Assembly: GCA_945870855.1 (NCBI GenBank)
Contig: CAMBTP010000012.1
Location: 1 to 63,950, forward strand
DNA: 63,950 nt
Direction of reading: 5' to 3'
Source: Prosthecobacter debontii
Lineage (GTDB): Bacteria; Verrucomicrobiota; Verrucomicrobiia; Verrucomicrobiales; Akkermansiaceae
Numbering within the stretch: the stretch's first letter is position 1; every line of letters starts with the position of its first letter. Below are positions 15,684-25,082 of the stretch, piece after piece. The notes below the pieces were generated by a model that was given only the letters and a program-made list of their open reading frames with translations, was not told where the DNA came from and made no database searches. The position numbers and the translations under genes are program-made.

Positions 15684-18600
15684 TCACTTCTCCAGCGGGT
15701 GCTCCTTGAGTAGCGAGTTCATTTGGTAAAAGCCGGTGATGCCTTTGGTGGCTTCGCGGACTTTGGCGACTTCTTCCGGAGTGATGGCGGAGGCCTTGTT
15801 GCCGTATGAGTTGCGGACATAGGTGAGGACGGAGGCCGTCTCCTTGTCGTTGAGCATGCCGCCGAAGGGAGTCATGGGCACTTGGCCATCATACTTTTTA
15901 CCGTGGAGTTCGAAGGGCCCCATCACACCGTGAAGCGTCAGCTTGATGAGGCGCTCGGGACTCCCATAAACGAAGATACTGTCATGCAGCGGTGGAAAGG
16001 CAGGGTCGAGACCTTTGCCGTCTTTCTGGTGGCAGGTGGCGCAGTGGCCTTCGCGGAAATAGACCTCGTGGCCGGCTTTGTAGGCTTCTTTTTCCGCATC
16101 GGTCAGGTGTTCTGGGATGGGTGGCAGCGGGTTTTCCACTTCCTCTTTCTGCACCTTGCCTTGAAGTCTTGCGGCAGCGGCTTCGGTCGGAGCTTTGCTC
16201 CATCCGTCCAGGCCTTTGCCCTGCGCGATCGTCACTACTTCGAGCGCCTCGCGCTTGTCATACCATGTCGCGGCGATGACTGCTTCCAGCCTGACGCGGC
16301 CATGCTCATCCGCAGCCGCTTTTTTCAGCAGGTCGAGGGAGTCGGGAAATTTATCGAAGTTGTAGCGCAGCACGCGCACGGAGGCTGAGCGGACGCGGTG
16401 GTCGGAGTGGGCGATCAGCTTACGGAGAAGATCGGTGTCCACCGCATTCATACCCCAAGTGACCCAGAGCGCCTCAAGCTGTTGGTGAGCGTTGTTTGGA
16501 TCACTTGCATCAAGCGATGCTACCCATTTTTGAACGGCAGGAATAACCTGATTTACGGGATGCTCGCGAAGCTCGCGGCGACTGCGGTAGCGGCTGCGGT
16601 ATTCGGGAAGCTTGAGGTTTTCAAGAAGTGTCGCGATGGACGCGCCATCCACGGCAGCGGGCTTCACCAGCGGACGTGCTGGATAAGTGATTCTGTAAAT
16701 GCGGCCGTGCATGTGATCGCGCAGCGGGTCGCGGGCGTTATGCTGCATGTGGCCGATGAGGACATTGTGCCAGTCGATCACGTAAAGCGATCCGTCTGGC
16801 GCGAACTCAAGGTCGCAGGGGCGGAAATTTCCATCCGAAGATTGCAGCAAGTTGTGGCGGAAACTAGTCTTGTAGCCGGTGCCGTCTTCGGCGATCGAGT
16901 GCTGCTTGACACCAAGGAAACCGATGGCGTTTCCGATAAGGGCATCGCCTTGAACCTCGTCGGGGAAATGGCGTGACGAGACGAACTCAAGGCCGGAGGT
17001 CGGGCGCACTGCTTGTCCCTTCGGGATGAGATCGGCGGTTCCGGGGGCTTTCGCGCCGTAAGGTGGTTTCAGTGAGACGGGCAGTGCCCAGTTCCACGAT
17101 GGGCCAGAAGTGTGGATGAGGAAATCCTGGCCCCAATTATCAAATGCAAAGCCCCACGGGTTCGGAATGTTCATCTGGATCGTGCGCTCCAGTTTGGTTT
17201 TCTGAGGGCAGAAACGATAGAAACCGCCGTCCACGCCACGCACCGGACCGTAGGGAGTTTCCACGTTCGAGTGGAGGAAAACACCTTCGCACAGCGTGAA
17301 CGCGCCGGAAGCATCGGCGGTATATGCGCTGATCGCATGGTGGGTGTCGTGGGAATCGAAGCCGGTCAAGACTACCTCACGGGTGTCTGCTTTGTCATCG
17401 CCGTTCGTGTCCGCGAGGAACATGAGGTGTGGCTCTTGAGAAAGATAGACGCCGCCCGGCGCAAACTCGAAGCCGATAGGCAGGTGGAGTTTATCCGCGA
17501 AAACGGTTTCCTTATCGGCCTTGCCGTCGCCGTTCGTGTCCTCATAGATCAGGAGCATATCGTTGGGTTTCGGATCGCCGGCGCGGTAATGCGGGTAGGT
17601 AGGCATCGTCGCGACCCAGAGACGACCCTTATTGTCGAAGGAAAGCTGCATTGGATTGGCGAGGTTCGGGAACTCCTTTTCGGAGGCAAACAGCTTCGCT
17701 TGGTATCCTTCGGGAGTGGTTAGCGTTTTTTCCGCGTCCTCGCCGTATTTGTATTCGACCGAGCCATTCTTGTTGCTTGGCTGATAGTTAGATTTTACCG
17801 GCGGGAGCGCGTGGGTCGCTTTGTCGGCGGTAGCTAGATCGAAGGGTTTGCCGTTCACAACGCCCCAGATCGCTTGATCGCGAAGTTCAGTCATCTGGCG
17901 GATTTTCTTTTTTTCATCCGGGTAGTTCTGCTGACCGAAGGGATTGTAGCGGCGGCCATCGACGTGGACGCCGTTGAGCATACGGAAATCGTTAAACCAG
18001 AACCACTCCTTGTCGGCGATGGCGGCAAGAATATCCTTTGGCTCGGCTTTCGCTTTGACGGGACTGCTGCCGTAAATTGCTGAGAGAAGCATATCGGAAA
18101 GCAGGCGATATCCTTCATCATTCGGCAGAAAACCGTTGCTTGTGAATGGCTTTTTGAGGGTTGGGTAGAGATTCTGGGTAGGCTTGTAAACGTCCACGAA
18201 CTCCACTCCGGTGGCCTTAGCTACCTCGCCCATCGCCTGGGTGTAGAGCGCGAGGTTCGCGTTCTCGGCGCGGCCATCGGGAAGATCGCGTGATTTGGAA
18301 AGGTTTTCATAAGCAATGGGCGAGACCAGCACCAGCCTCGGGGCGGCCTTGCCGTTGTAATTTTGCGAAAGCGTGTGTTTCACAAAGCCTTCCAGTTCGC
18401 CCTTGAAGTTTGCGATCCCGTCCGGGCCGTCGAACGATTCGTTGTAGCCGAAAAAGGCGATCAGCGTATCGGGTTTGATATCCGTGAGCCATTGGTCGGG
18501 TGTCGGGTGGAAACCGTCGCCCGCGTGTGGCTGGTGTTGTGGATGGAATTTCTCCGCGCCTGGAAACGCCCACTGCGATTTGCGCGATGGATGAGGGCGG

Positions 18601-18824
18601 AAGCCCGGCGTATCTCCCGGGCGGCACATATTACGTAAATACAGATTCAAATCGGGATGCGCCATCTGGAGTCGCGCTTCAAGGTAAGGGTGATCCGCCA
18701 TCCGCTCTCCTAGACCGTTTCCGATCAGGACGATGCGCTCATTTTGTGCAGGAGCTTTCGGTTCTGCTGTAACGAGGGTGAAGGGCAGTAAGGCTAGGAC
18801 AGGCGAAAGTAATCGTTGGATCAT
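15684..18824 (-). CDS. PVC-type heme-binding CxxCH protein with SGNH-like and beta-propeller domains
   Basis: A 1046-residue exported protein with signal peptide MIQRLLSPVLALLPFTLVTA. Residues about 28-250 resemble an SGNH/GDSL hydrolase (IVLIGNGLGERM, later FFGYNES and LVLVSP). Next comes a glucose/sorbosone-dehydrogenase-like propeller (about 380-700) with repeated calcium-type DTNGDG motifs and VIDWHNVLIGHMQHN. HEAT-like helices follow, then a cytochrome c domain with CATCH at 928-932. This architecture is characteristic of Planctomycetes and Verrucomicrobia and is thought to act in periplasmic carbohydrate oxidation. The GDSL serine is replaced by glycine in the visible motif, so esterase activity is doubtful. 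Confidence 0.88.
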   Translation of the reverse strand: MIQRLLSPVLALLPFTLVTAEPKAPAQNERIVLIGNGLGERMADHPYLEARLQMAHPDLNLYLRNMCRPGDTPGFRPHPSRKSQWAFPGAEKFHPQHQPHAGDGFHPTPDQWLTDIKPDTLIAFFGYNESFDGPDGIANFKGELEGFVKHTLSQNYNGKAAPRLVLVSPIAYENLSKSRDLPDGRAENANLALYTQAMGEVAKATGVEFVDVYKPTQNLYPTLKKPFTSNGFLPNDEGYRLLSDMLLSAIYGSSPVKAKAEPKDILAAIADKEWFWFNDFRMLNGVHVDGRRYNPFGQQNYPDEKKKIRQMTELRDQAIWGVVNGKPFDLATADKATHALPPVKSNYQPSNKNGSVEYKYGEDAEKTLTTPEGYQAKLFASEKEFPNLANPMQLSFDNKGRLWVATMPTYPHYRAGDPKPNDMLLIYEDTNGDGKADKETVFADKLHLPIGFEFAPGGVYLSQEPHLMFLADTNGDDKADTREVVLTGFDSHDTHHAISAYTADASGAFTLCEGVFLHSNVETPYGPVRGVDGGFYRFCPQKTKLERTIQMNIPNPWGFAFDNWGQDFLIHTSGPSWNWALPVSLKPPYGAKAPGTADLIPKGQAVRPTSGLEFVSSRHFPDEVQGDALIGNAIGFLGVKQHSIAEDGTGYKTSFRHNLLQSSDGNFRPCDLEFAPDGSLYVIDWHNVLIGHMQHNARDPLRDHMHGRIYRITYPARPLVKPAAVDGASIATLLENLKLPEYRSRYRSRRELREHPVNQVIPAVQKWVASLDASDPNNAHQQLEALWVTWGMNAVDTDLLRKLIAHSDHRVRSASVRVLRYNFDKFPDSLDLLKKAAADEHGRVRLEAVIAATWYDKREALEVVTIAQGKGLDGWSKAPTEAAAARLQGKVQKEEVENPLPPIPEHLTDAEKEAYKAGHEVYFREGHCATCHQKDGKGLDPAFPPLHDSIFVYGSPERLIKLTLHGVMGPFELHGKKYDGQVPMTPFGGMLNDKETASVLTYVRNSYGNKASAITPEEVAKVREATKGITGFYQMNSLLKEHPLEK

Positions 18825-19201
18825 GATGTGAGCGGTCTTCTGGATAGTGTATTTTAGATACGAACCCTGTCCAGCGCTTCGATAAAAAAATTGAGAATTG
18901 CTGGCTTCCTTTGGTTCTTAGATGGGTGTAGATAAAAAAGATGATTTTAAGCTGTTTGCCCTTTTCATCGCCGCACCCGCGTTGGTTGCATTTAGCACTT
19001 CCCGCATCTTTGAGCAGTCGCCGGACAAACAGATTCCCCTCCCCTCCCCGCTCTGGCAGCGGAATATTACCGCACAGTGAATGGATCTCGCCCACCACCC
19101 GTCACAGGAATCTAAAAAGAATCTTTTCCCGCAACCAGTCCTGAACTCCGGTGTTCGATTCTAACAGGTTTCTCACCGGAAACCAAACTTTCAGTCATCC
19201 G
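18825..19201. other. Divergent intergenic region, no gene seen
   Basis: About 375 bases between the heme-binding protein gene and the sigma factor gene, which point away from each other, so promoters for both must lie here. No palindrome, RNA gene or protein frame stood out; short frames on both strands have biased composition. Confidence 0.5.
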
Positions 19202-19798
19202 ATGGAGGAAAATCAAGCAACCAAAAAGGATGAAACCGATATTGACCACGCCCTGATGGCGCGCGTGGCGAAGGGCGATCAACGGGCGTTCCGACAGCTC
19301 GTCGAGCGACACCAGAATGCCGTGGTTGGCACGGTCACCAAGATGCTCGGAAACGCCAGCGACTCTGAGGACATTGCCCAGATGGTTTTTATCCGTATCT
19401 GGAAACACGCCGGAAATTATAAGCCGGATAACAAGTTCACCACCTACCTATACACCATCGTCCGTAACCTCGTTTATAACGAATCCCGCCGCCGTTCACG
19501 CAAGCGCACCATTTCCACCGACCAGCGCGAAGACGAGCAACACCTGCATTATCCGGACGACCCGGCCTACCAGCCCGATGCCACCCTGCTGGACAACGAA
19601 CTTCGCGCTGCGATTGACGCCGCGATTGAGTCACTTCCGAAAACTCAGCGCCTCGCCGTCATCCTACGCCGCTACGAGAACCTACCCTACGAGGAAATCG
19701 CAGAGGTGCTAGATACCTCAGTTTCTTCGGTGAAAAGCCTCCTGTTCCGAGCGCGGACTACGCTCAGGGAAACGCTTTCAAAGTACATCGACGCGTAG
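19202..19798 (+). CDS. RNA polymerase ECF-type sigma factor
   Basis: A 198-residue sigma-70 family protein. Region 2 is clear: FRQLVERHQNAVVGTV, SEDIAQMVFIRIWKHA and TYLYTIVRNLVYNESRRRSRK. Region 4 ends with LPYEEIAEVLDTSVSSVKSL, a helix-turn-helix for the -35 element. No anti-sigma gene is adjacent; the next gene, malate dehydrogenase, is convergent. A small membrane protein of the type sometimes paired with such sigma factors is at 33121 but far away. The start at 19202 avoids a 17-codon extension without family support. Confidence 0.9.
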   Translation: MEENQATKKDETDIDHALMARVAKGDQRAFRQLVERHQNAVVGTVTKMLGNASDSEDIAQMVFIRIWKHAGNYKPDNKFTTYLYTIVRNLVYNESRRRSRKRTISTDQREDEQHLHYPDDPAYQPDATLLDNELRAAIDAAIESLPKTQRLAVILRRYENLPYEEIAEVLDTSVSSVKSLLFRARTTLRETLSKYIDA

Positions 19799-19827
19799 CT
19801 GAAAATTATTTCCCTGATTATAATAAA

Positions 19828-20817
19828 CTAGCCTGGAATCAAATGCTTCACAGCATCCCTTTCCTCAATAAGCTCGTTGATGGTGGCGTTGATATTAGCT
19901 TGAGAAAATTCGCTGACCGGCACGCCTTGCACGATTTCCCATGAACCGTCCGCCTTAGTGCGAATGGGCATGGAGGCCATGATGCCGGGTGCGATGCCGT
20001 AGGAGCCGTCCGAGCAGATCGCGACGGAATACCAGTCGCCTTCTGGGGTCGGCGTGATGAGACTTTTGACGGTGTCCATTGCGGCATTCGCGGCGGAAGC
20101 GGCGGAGGATGCACCGCGGGCGGCGATGATGGCCGCGCCGCGCTGCTGCACGGTCTTGATGAAATCGCCTTCGAGCCATGCGGTGTCGCTGATGAAATCG
20201 CTGACGGGCTTGCCCTTGATCTTCGCGTTGGTGAAATCGGGATACTGCGTGGCGGAGTGGTTGCCCCAGATGCAGAGGTTGGTGACATCCGAGCAATGCA
20301 CGCCGGCCTTTGCCGCGAGCTGGCTCTTGGCGCGGTTCTCATCGAGGCGGGTCATCGCGAAGAAGCGGTCGTTTGGAACTCCTTCCGAATTGTTCATCGC
20401 GATCAGGGCATTCGTATTGCAGGGATTTCCGACCACTAGCACGCGCACATCCTTCGCCGCCGAGCGGGCGATGGCTTGGCCTTGTCCTGTAAAAATCTTG
20501 CCGTTGATACCGAGTAGATCCGCACGCTCCATCCCCGCCTTGCGCGGCACCGAACCGATCAGCAGCGCCCAATTCGCGCCCTTAAATCCCTCGTCGAGAT
20601 CTGTCGTCGCCACGACCTCACGAAGCAGTGGGAATGCGCAGTCATCCAGCTCCATCACTACACCCTTGAGTGCAGGAAGACCCGGCTCGATCTCGATCAG
20701 GCGGAGATTGACGGGCTGGTCGTTGCCGAAAACGAAACCGGAGGCGATGCGGAAAAGGATGGCATAGCCGATCTGGCCGGCCGCTCCCGTGATGGATACT
20801 GTAATTGGTGCTTTCAT
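19828..20817 (-). CDS. mdh: Malate dehydrogenase
   Basis: A 329-residue NAD(P)-dependent enzyme of the TCA cycle, interconverting malate and oxaloacetate. The Rossmann motif [15 protein letters not shown] is at the N-terminus. [11 protein letters not shown] and [13 protein letters not shown] (substrate Arg and catalytic Asp region) follow, and the catalytic His is in [11 protein letters not shown]. The pattern is that of the cytosolic-type MDH group used by Thermus and many bacteria. It converges on the sigma factor gene and stands alone. Confidence 0.93.
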   Translation of the reverse strand: MKAPITVSITGAAGQIGYAILFRIASGFVFGNDQPVNLRLIEIEPGLPALKGVVMELDDCAFPLLREVVATTDLDEGFKGANWALLIGSVPRKAGMERADLLGINGKIFTGQGQAIARSAAKDVRVLVVGNPCNTNALIAMNNSEGVPNDRFFAMTRLDENRAKSQLAAKAGVHCSDVTNLCIWGNHSATQYPDFTNAKIKGKPVSDFISDTAWLEGDFIKTVQQRGAAIIAARGASSAASAANAAMDTVKSLITPTPEGDWYSVAICSDGSYGIAPGIMASMPIRTKADGSWEIVQGVPVSEFSQANINATINELIEERDAVKHLIPG

Positions 20818-20912
20818 GATACTAATCTGACAAAGAAATGGTAAGGCGTCCGTCTTTTGTTTGACCAGACGAATTTACAAAGAAGAGTGGGCTTAAGCCA
20901 ACGCTCCACTAC

Positions 20913-22121
20913 TCAACCCCTCCTGATTTTCGAGCCGCTGAAGAAAACCGTCATGCGATAGACCCGCTTGTGACGAGTAGAAATCTCGCCGGTTGTGAGA
21001 TCGACTTTTTCTGGAATTTCCAAACGGTGGATATCGACCATCGCTTGGAAACCGCGCTCCGAGAAGATGTCGATCAGCATTGCTACGGCGAGGGTTTTGT
21101 GGAAAAGAACATCCTCGGTATTGATCGTCGCGCGGCCAGTAACGGCGTAGCGTTTGATCACCGGCATCATTTTTTCCTGAACAAAATCAACCACCTCCTG
21201 AAGCAGGACGGGGTGCTCAACTTGATATCCATCGAGGCGGTTGACGAGTTCCTGCCGCGCCTGAAGCACGATCTCATCCGCCAGGGGGATGTGGCGCAGG
21301 GTGTCGTAAGTGAGAGGGTCAAGTTCCAGCGAGCTTTGGTAATCGAGTTCCCGGATTATATTCTGCCGAACTTCTTCAATCGGTGCTTGGGCGTTGATAA
21401 AATGGTAATGGAAGATCTGCTTCAGCGAGACGAGCGCATCATAAGTCTTCTCTTTGAAGGTGCGGTAACGGTTGCGCGCGAGATCTGGGTCGAAGTCCGT
21501 CGCCCTTTCCTCCTCCAACTCCCCCACTCCGGCCTGCCGCACTTCTGCGTTGTGTGCGAGTGTTTCCTGTCCGCGTTTTAGCTGTCGGACAATACTTTCC
21601 GACTCATCGACAAAGAGCACCATGATATGGAAAACCGGCTGGCGGAAATGATGCGCCTGCGGAGTATTGGAAAACTGCCTGCGAAGTTTAACCATGCTGT
21701 CGTAGAGCATTTTCAGACACTCCACCTGGACTTTCGTACGCGGGAACCCGTCCAGCACTGCACTGTCCCGAAACTCAGGTTTGAGCAATTCGTGAAAAAG
21801 CAAACGCAGCACCTCTTCATCTCCCACCATACCGCCGCCCGCCTTGATTTTACGTGCGTCGGGCGAATCAAGAAGTTGGCTAATTACAATAGGCTCCGCA
21901 GAGATGCCACGCACTTTTCGGATGTAATCGGTATTCGTTCCTTTGCCAGAACCTGGAGCACCACCGAGCAGGATAAGCTCTTTTGGGAAACGTAAGTTCT
22001 CGATGCCGAAGGAATCTTCCAACTCCTGCCAGACGCGATTGAAGATGAGATGCGCGTCCTTGATTTCAAGGTCAGCGGACGGAATTGAGGAAGGTTTCTG
22101 GCTCACGGATGGGGATAGCAA
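20913..22121 (-). CDS. Adenylate kinase-like nucleoside monophosphate kinase with C-terminal extension
   Basis: A protein of up to 402 residues. Residues about 45-230 form an adenylate kinase-like core with P-loop LLGGAPGSGKGTNTDYI, the NMP-binding DGFPRTKVQ motif and a long insert instead of a standard lid. The remaining 170 residues (from about 235) match no domain I recognise and include LQEVVDFVQEKMMPVIKRYA. The family phosphorylates nucleoside monophosphates; the extension suggests a specialised role. The start is uncertain: TTG at 22121 or GTG at 22106, since no ATG fits. It is divergent from the TPR gene. Confidence 0.7.
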   Translation of the reverse strand: MLSPSVSQKPSSIPSADLEIKDAHLIFNRVWQELEDSFGIENLRFPKELILLGGAPGSGKGTNTDYIRKVRGISAEPIVISQLLDSPDARKIKAGGGMVGDEEVLRLLFHELLKPEFRDSAVLDGFPRTKVQVECLKMLYDSMVKLRRQFSNTPQAHHFRQPVFHIMVLFVDESESIVRQLKRGQETLAHNAEVRQAGVGELEEERATDFDPDLARNRYRTFKEKTYDALVSLKQIFHYHFINAQAPIEEVRQNIIRELDYQSSLELDPLTYDTLRHIPLADEIVLQARQELVNRLDGYQVEHPVLLQEVVDFVQEKMMPVIKRYAVTGRATINTEDVLFHKTLAVAMLIDIFSERGFQAMVDIHRLEIPEKVDLTTGEISTRHKRVYRMTVFFSGSKIRRG

Positions 22122-22210
22122 AGGGAAAAGGCGGGAACTCGTCCAGACAAGCCGAAACTTTCACACGAAACTGCCTTGGAATCCTCAGATGCGCCCCTAC
22201 CCTCGCGCGC

Positions 22211-22894
22211 ATGCCTGATCGAAGCATCGAATTCTACAACGCCGCCGTGGACGCAATCCAAGCAGGACGTCTCGACAAAGCGCTCGCCGCCGCCGAAAAC
22301 TCCCTCACCGAAAATCCCAATGACACGGAGACATGGCAGCTCTATGTCATCGCGTTGAATGCACTTGGTCGCCACGATGATGCGAGGAAAGCGACAGTGA
22401 AACTCAAGCAACTCGGCCTAAGCGAAGCAGACGGCGTTATGCTTCAGGCCGCTGAATCCACATCGCTTGGTGATCTCGCAGCTGCCCTTTCCCATTACGA
22501 ATCAGCGATTGAAGCCGATTGTAAAAGAACCGATATCCACGCTGGATACGCGCTCGCGCTACTGGAAGCCGGTCGAAAAGAGGACGCGCTGATGGCGGCG
22601 GAGATGGCGACCTCCCTCGATCCAGCAGACGCACGTGCGAACTACGCCCTAGGCCACATCCTACGCCTCGATGGCCAGAAAACCGCCGCGCTTAACGCCC
22701 TTTCCAAAGCGGTGGCCACCGAACCCGATTTCATGCCCGCTGTTTACGAGGAAGGCATGCTTCTTGCAGAAAAAGGAAGCCTTAACGAAGCGATGCAAAG
22801 TTTCACCAAGTATCTCAAAGCCATGCCCGGCGATCCGAGCGCGACACAGGCCATCGAGAGCATCCGCGAACAGATGCGTCCCGAGACCCATTGA
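22211..22894 (+). CDS. TPR-repeat protein
   Basis: A 227-residue cytoplasmic protein of about six tetratricopeptide repeats. Typical TPR spacing of small residues and aromatic positions is visible in AVDAIQAGRLDKALAAAENS, LYVIALNALGRHDDARKA, AALSHYESAIE, GYALALLEAGRKEDAL, YALGHILRLDGQKTAALNAL and a last LAEKGSLNEAMQSF unit. TPRs mediate protein-protein contacts; no enzyme domain is attached. The ATG at 22211 is chosen because the upstream 42 codons are non-repetitive and basic. It converges on the esterase gene. Confidence 0.8.
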   Translation: MPDRSIEFYNAAVDAIQAGRLDKALAAAENSLTENPNDTETWQLYVIALNALGRHDDARKATVKLKQLGLSEADGVMLQAAESTSLGDLAAALSHYESAIEADCKRTDIHAGYALALLEAGRKEDALMAAEMATSLDPADARANYALGHILRLDGQKTAALNALSKAVATEPDFMPAVYEEGMLLAEKGSLNEAMQSFTKYLKAMPGDPSATQAIESIREQMRPETH

Positions 22895-22900
22895 AAATCA

Positions 22901-24289
22901 TCACTGCACGTCGGTGCGGAAGGGCGAAGCAGGCAAGCCGTCCTTGTTGAAAAGGTTCACGTCGGGGACGTTAATCCAACCGTAGCGCACAGCTTTTGGG
23001 TCGATTACTCCCTCGGCGGAGACGACGACAGCATCACCCTTGATCACAGCCTTGGCAGGAACAAATTTTCCGTCGGCACCAGCAATGGTGAAACCTTTCA
23101 GATCGCCATCCTTCGCGACAAGCCCGCCGCCGGTGTGATCGAAGCTGATCGCCACTTCGCTACCGGCGACTTTCATCTCCTTGTAGAGTGGCCCGGAATA
23201 CACAATTTTTTCGCCATACGCCAAAGCCCGCGCCGCCAGCGACAGGCGGTTTCCGACGGGTTCCTTCTGCTTGGGATGAATGTCCTTGGCATCGCCGAAA
23301 TCCGTGATGACTGCCATCGCGGTGTTCTTGCTTTTAGCGAGAGTGAGAAACTGCGCCTCGCGAATCTCGGGTGGCTGGCCATTGAAAGGAGCGATCTGAA
23401 CAAAGAGGAACGGAAAGTCACCCAGCTTCCACTTCGTGCGCCAATCCGCGATCATCGCTGGGAAAAGGGTTTGGTATTGCTTGGATTGCCCTGCGTTCGA
23501 CTCGCCCTGATACCAGATCACTCCTTTCATGCCGTAGGGAACGACAGGCGCGATCATCGCATTATAAAGCGCACTTGGGAAATGCGGCCCCGGTCCGTTT
23601 TCAGGTGGTTTCTCCGCAGCGGCTTTGAGTTGGTCGGCATAGCCTTTCAGTTCGCGTTGTCCCTCGAAGCCCTCGGCGCTTGTCCAAGCCTGCGCGGGCG
23701 TGCCACCCCATGAGGTGCTGATGATTCCCACTGGCACACCCAGCTTCGCATGGAGATCACGGGCGAAATAATAGGCTACTGCCGAAAAATTTCCCACCGT
23801 CTCCGGCGAGCATACCTGCCAGCTTCCCTCGATCTGATCCAGAGGCTGCAACGAGGCTGCCTTCTTGGCTGTGATCATACGGATCTCTGGAAAGTTCGCC
23901 TTGGGCTTTTCTACTTCGGGTTGGAAAGCTTGGTTGAGCGTCCACTCCATATTCGATTGCCCGGAAGCCACCCACACCTCTCCGACAAGCAGGTTGTTCA
24001 CCGTGACCTCGTTGTCGCCGGAGATCTTCATCGAGAATGGGCCGCCCGCTTCAAGAGGTTTCAACTCCAGTTTCCATTTACCGCCCTTTGCTGTGGTAGT
24101 AGCCGTTTGCCCGGCGAGCTCGACGGTGACTTTCTCGCCTTCTTTAGCAGTGCCCCAGACTGGGATATTCTGCCCGCGCTGGAGCACAGCTCCGTCGGAG
24201 AAAAGGACATTGGGCTTCACCTCAGCTTGCAATATGCCAGAGGACAAGGTGGCTCCGAGGAGCAGGAGGCATGTGGTATTTGGTCTCAT
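22901..24289 (-). CDS. Sialate O-acetylesterase (SASA domain)
   Basis: A 462-residue exported protein with signal peptide MRPNTTCLLLLGATLSSGILQA. An Ig-like N-terminal domain (GKWKLELKPLEAGGPF) precedes the SGNH-type SASA esterase domain: VASGQSNMEW (nucleophile Ser), ISTSWGGTPAQAW (oxyanion Gly), GVIWYQGESNA (Asn block), and a late DIHPKQK segment carrying the Asp-x-x-His pair. Such enzymes remove O-acetyl groups from sialic acids or plant glycans and are numerous in Verrucomicrobia. The substrate here is not determined. Confidence 0.88.
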   Translation of the reverse strand: MRPNTTCLLLLGATLSSGILQAEVKPNVLFSDGAVLQRGQNIPVWGTAKEGEKVTVELAGQTATTTAKGGKWKLELKPLEAGGPFSMKISGDNEVTVNNLLVGEVWVASGQSNMEWTLNQAFQPEVEKPKANFPEIRMITAKKAASLQPLDQIEGSWQVCSPETVGNFSAVAYYFARDLHAKLGVPVGIISTSWGGTPAQAWTSAEGFEGQRELKGYADQLKAAAEKPPENGPGPHFPSALYNAMIAPVVPYGMKGVIWYQGESNAGQSKQYQTLFPAMIADWRTKWKLGDFPFLFVQIAPFNGQPPEIREAQFLTLAKSKNTAMAVITDFGDAKDIHPKQKEPVGNRLSLAARALAYGEKIVYSGPLYKEMKVAGSEVAISFDHTGGGLVAKDGDLKGFTIAGADGKFVPAKAVIKGDAVVVSAEGVIDPKAVRYGWINVPDVNLFNKDGLPASPFRTDVQ

Positions 24290-24397
24290 GTGTTTTGGTT
24301 ATACGTGGATGTATTTGCAGATGTTTCGCAGAAAATATCAAGCTTCCAAGAGCTTTTCCCTGCGCATCCGGTTTATCGTGCTAGCTTTTGCCGCCTT

Positions 24398-25012
24398 ATG
24401 AAATCCATCTACCTCTCCGACTTCGAAGCCATGGACAACCTCGCCCGCGTCCGCTTCGCCAACTCCCTGCCTGGGCCGAAGCCGATCTGCCTTATTGGCA
24501 GCATTGATGCGGAGGGTCGCACGAATCTCGCGCCGTTTTCCACCGTTACCCACCTCGGATCGAATCCGGCACTGATCGGCTTGGTCTCGCGCCCGGATCT
24601 CGTCGAGCGGCATACTCTTTCCAATATCTTCGCGACACGTTCCTACACGATCAACCACGTCCATCTGGAAATTCTCGAAGCGGCACACCATTGCTCTGCC
24701 CGCTACCCGCGCGAGATGTCCGAGTTCACCGCCGCCGGACTTACTCCTCATTTCGAGAAAAATGTAGCAGCACCCTTTGTTGCCGAGTCCCGCCTTCGTT
24801 TTGCCCTTGAGCTGGAGGAAACCATTTCCATCAAATCAAACGGCACGATTCTGATCATCGGGAAAGTCGTTCTCGCGCAACTCCCCGCGGAACATTACGG
24901 CGAGGACGGCTCCATCGATCTCACTGCCCTCGGTTCGATGGCCTCGACCGCTCTCGATACCTACTTCGAGCTCGGACCACCCATTCGCTTGCCGTATGCG
25001 AAGCCCCGATAG
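24398..25012 (+). CDS. Flavin reductase-like FMN-binding protein
   Basis: A 204-residue protein with the split beta-barrel flavin reductase fold: GPKPICLIGSIDAEGRTNLA in the FMN-binding strand region, APFSTVTHLGSNPALIGLVS, then TLSNIFATRSYTINHV and HCSARYPREMSEF, matching the DIM6/NTAB flavoprotein group. These bind FMN and act as NAD(P)H:flavin oxidoreductases or simple flavoproteins. It lies between the sialate esterase (divergent) and dsbD (same strand, 70 bp downstream). No partner monooxygenase gene is adjacent. Confidence 0.8.
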   Translation: MKSIYLSDFEAMDNLARVRFANSLPGPKPICLIGSIDAEGRTNLAPFSTVTHLGSNPALIGLVSRPDLVERHTLSNIFATRSYTINHVHLEILEAAHHCSARYPREMSEFTAAGLTPHFEKNVAAPFVAESRLRFALELEETISIKSNGTILIIGKVVLAQLPAEHYGEDGSIDLTALGSMASTALDTYFELGPPIRLPYAKPR

Positions 25013-25082
25013 GCTGCCGATATTTTCCCTGCGGCCTTTCATTTTAATTGGATGAAATCCCAGCGTAGCATTTCATAAGGCC

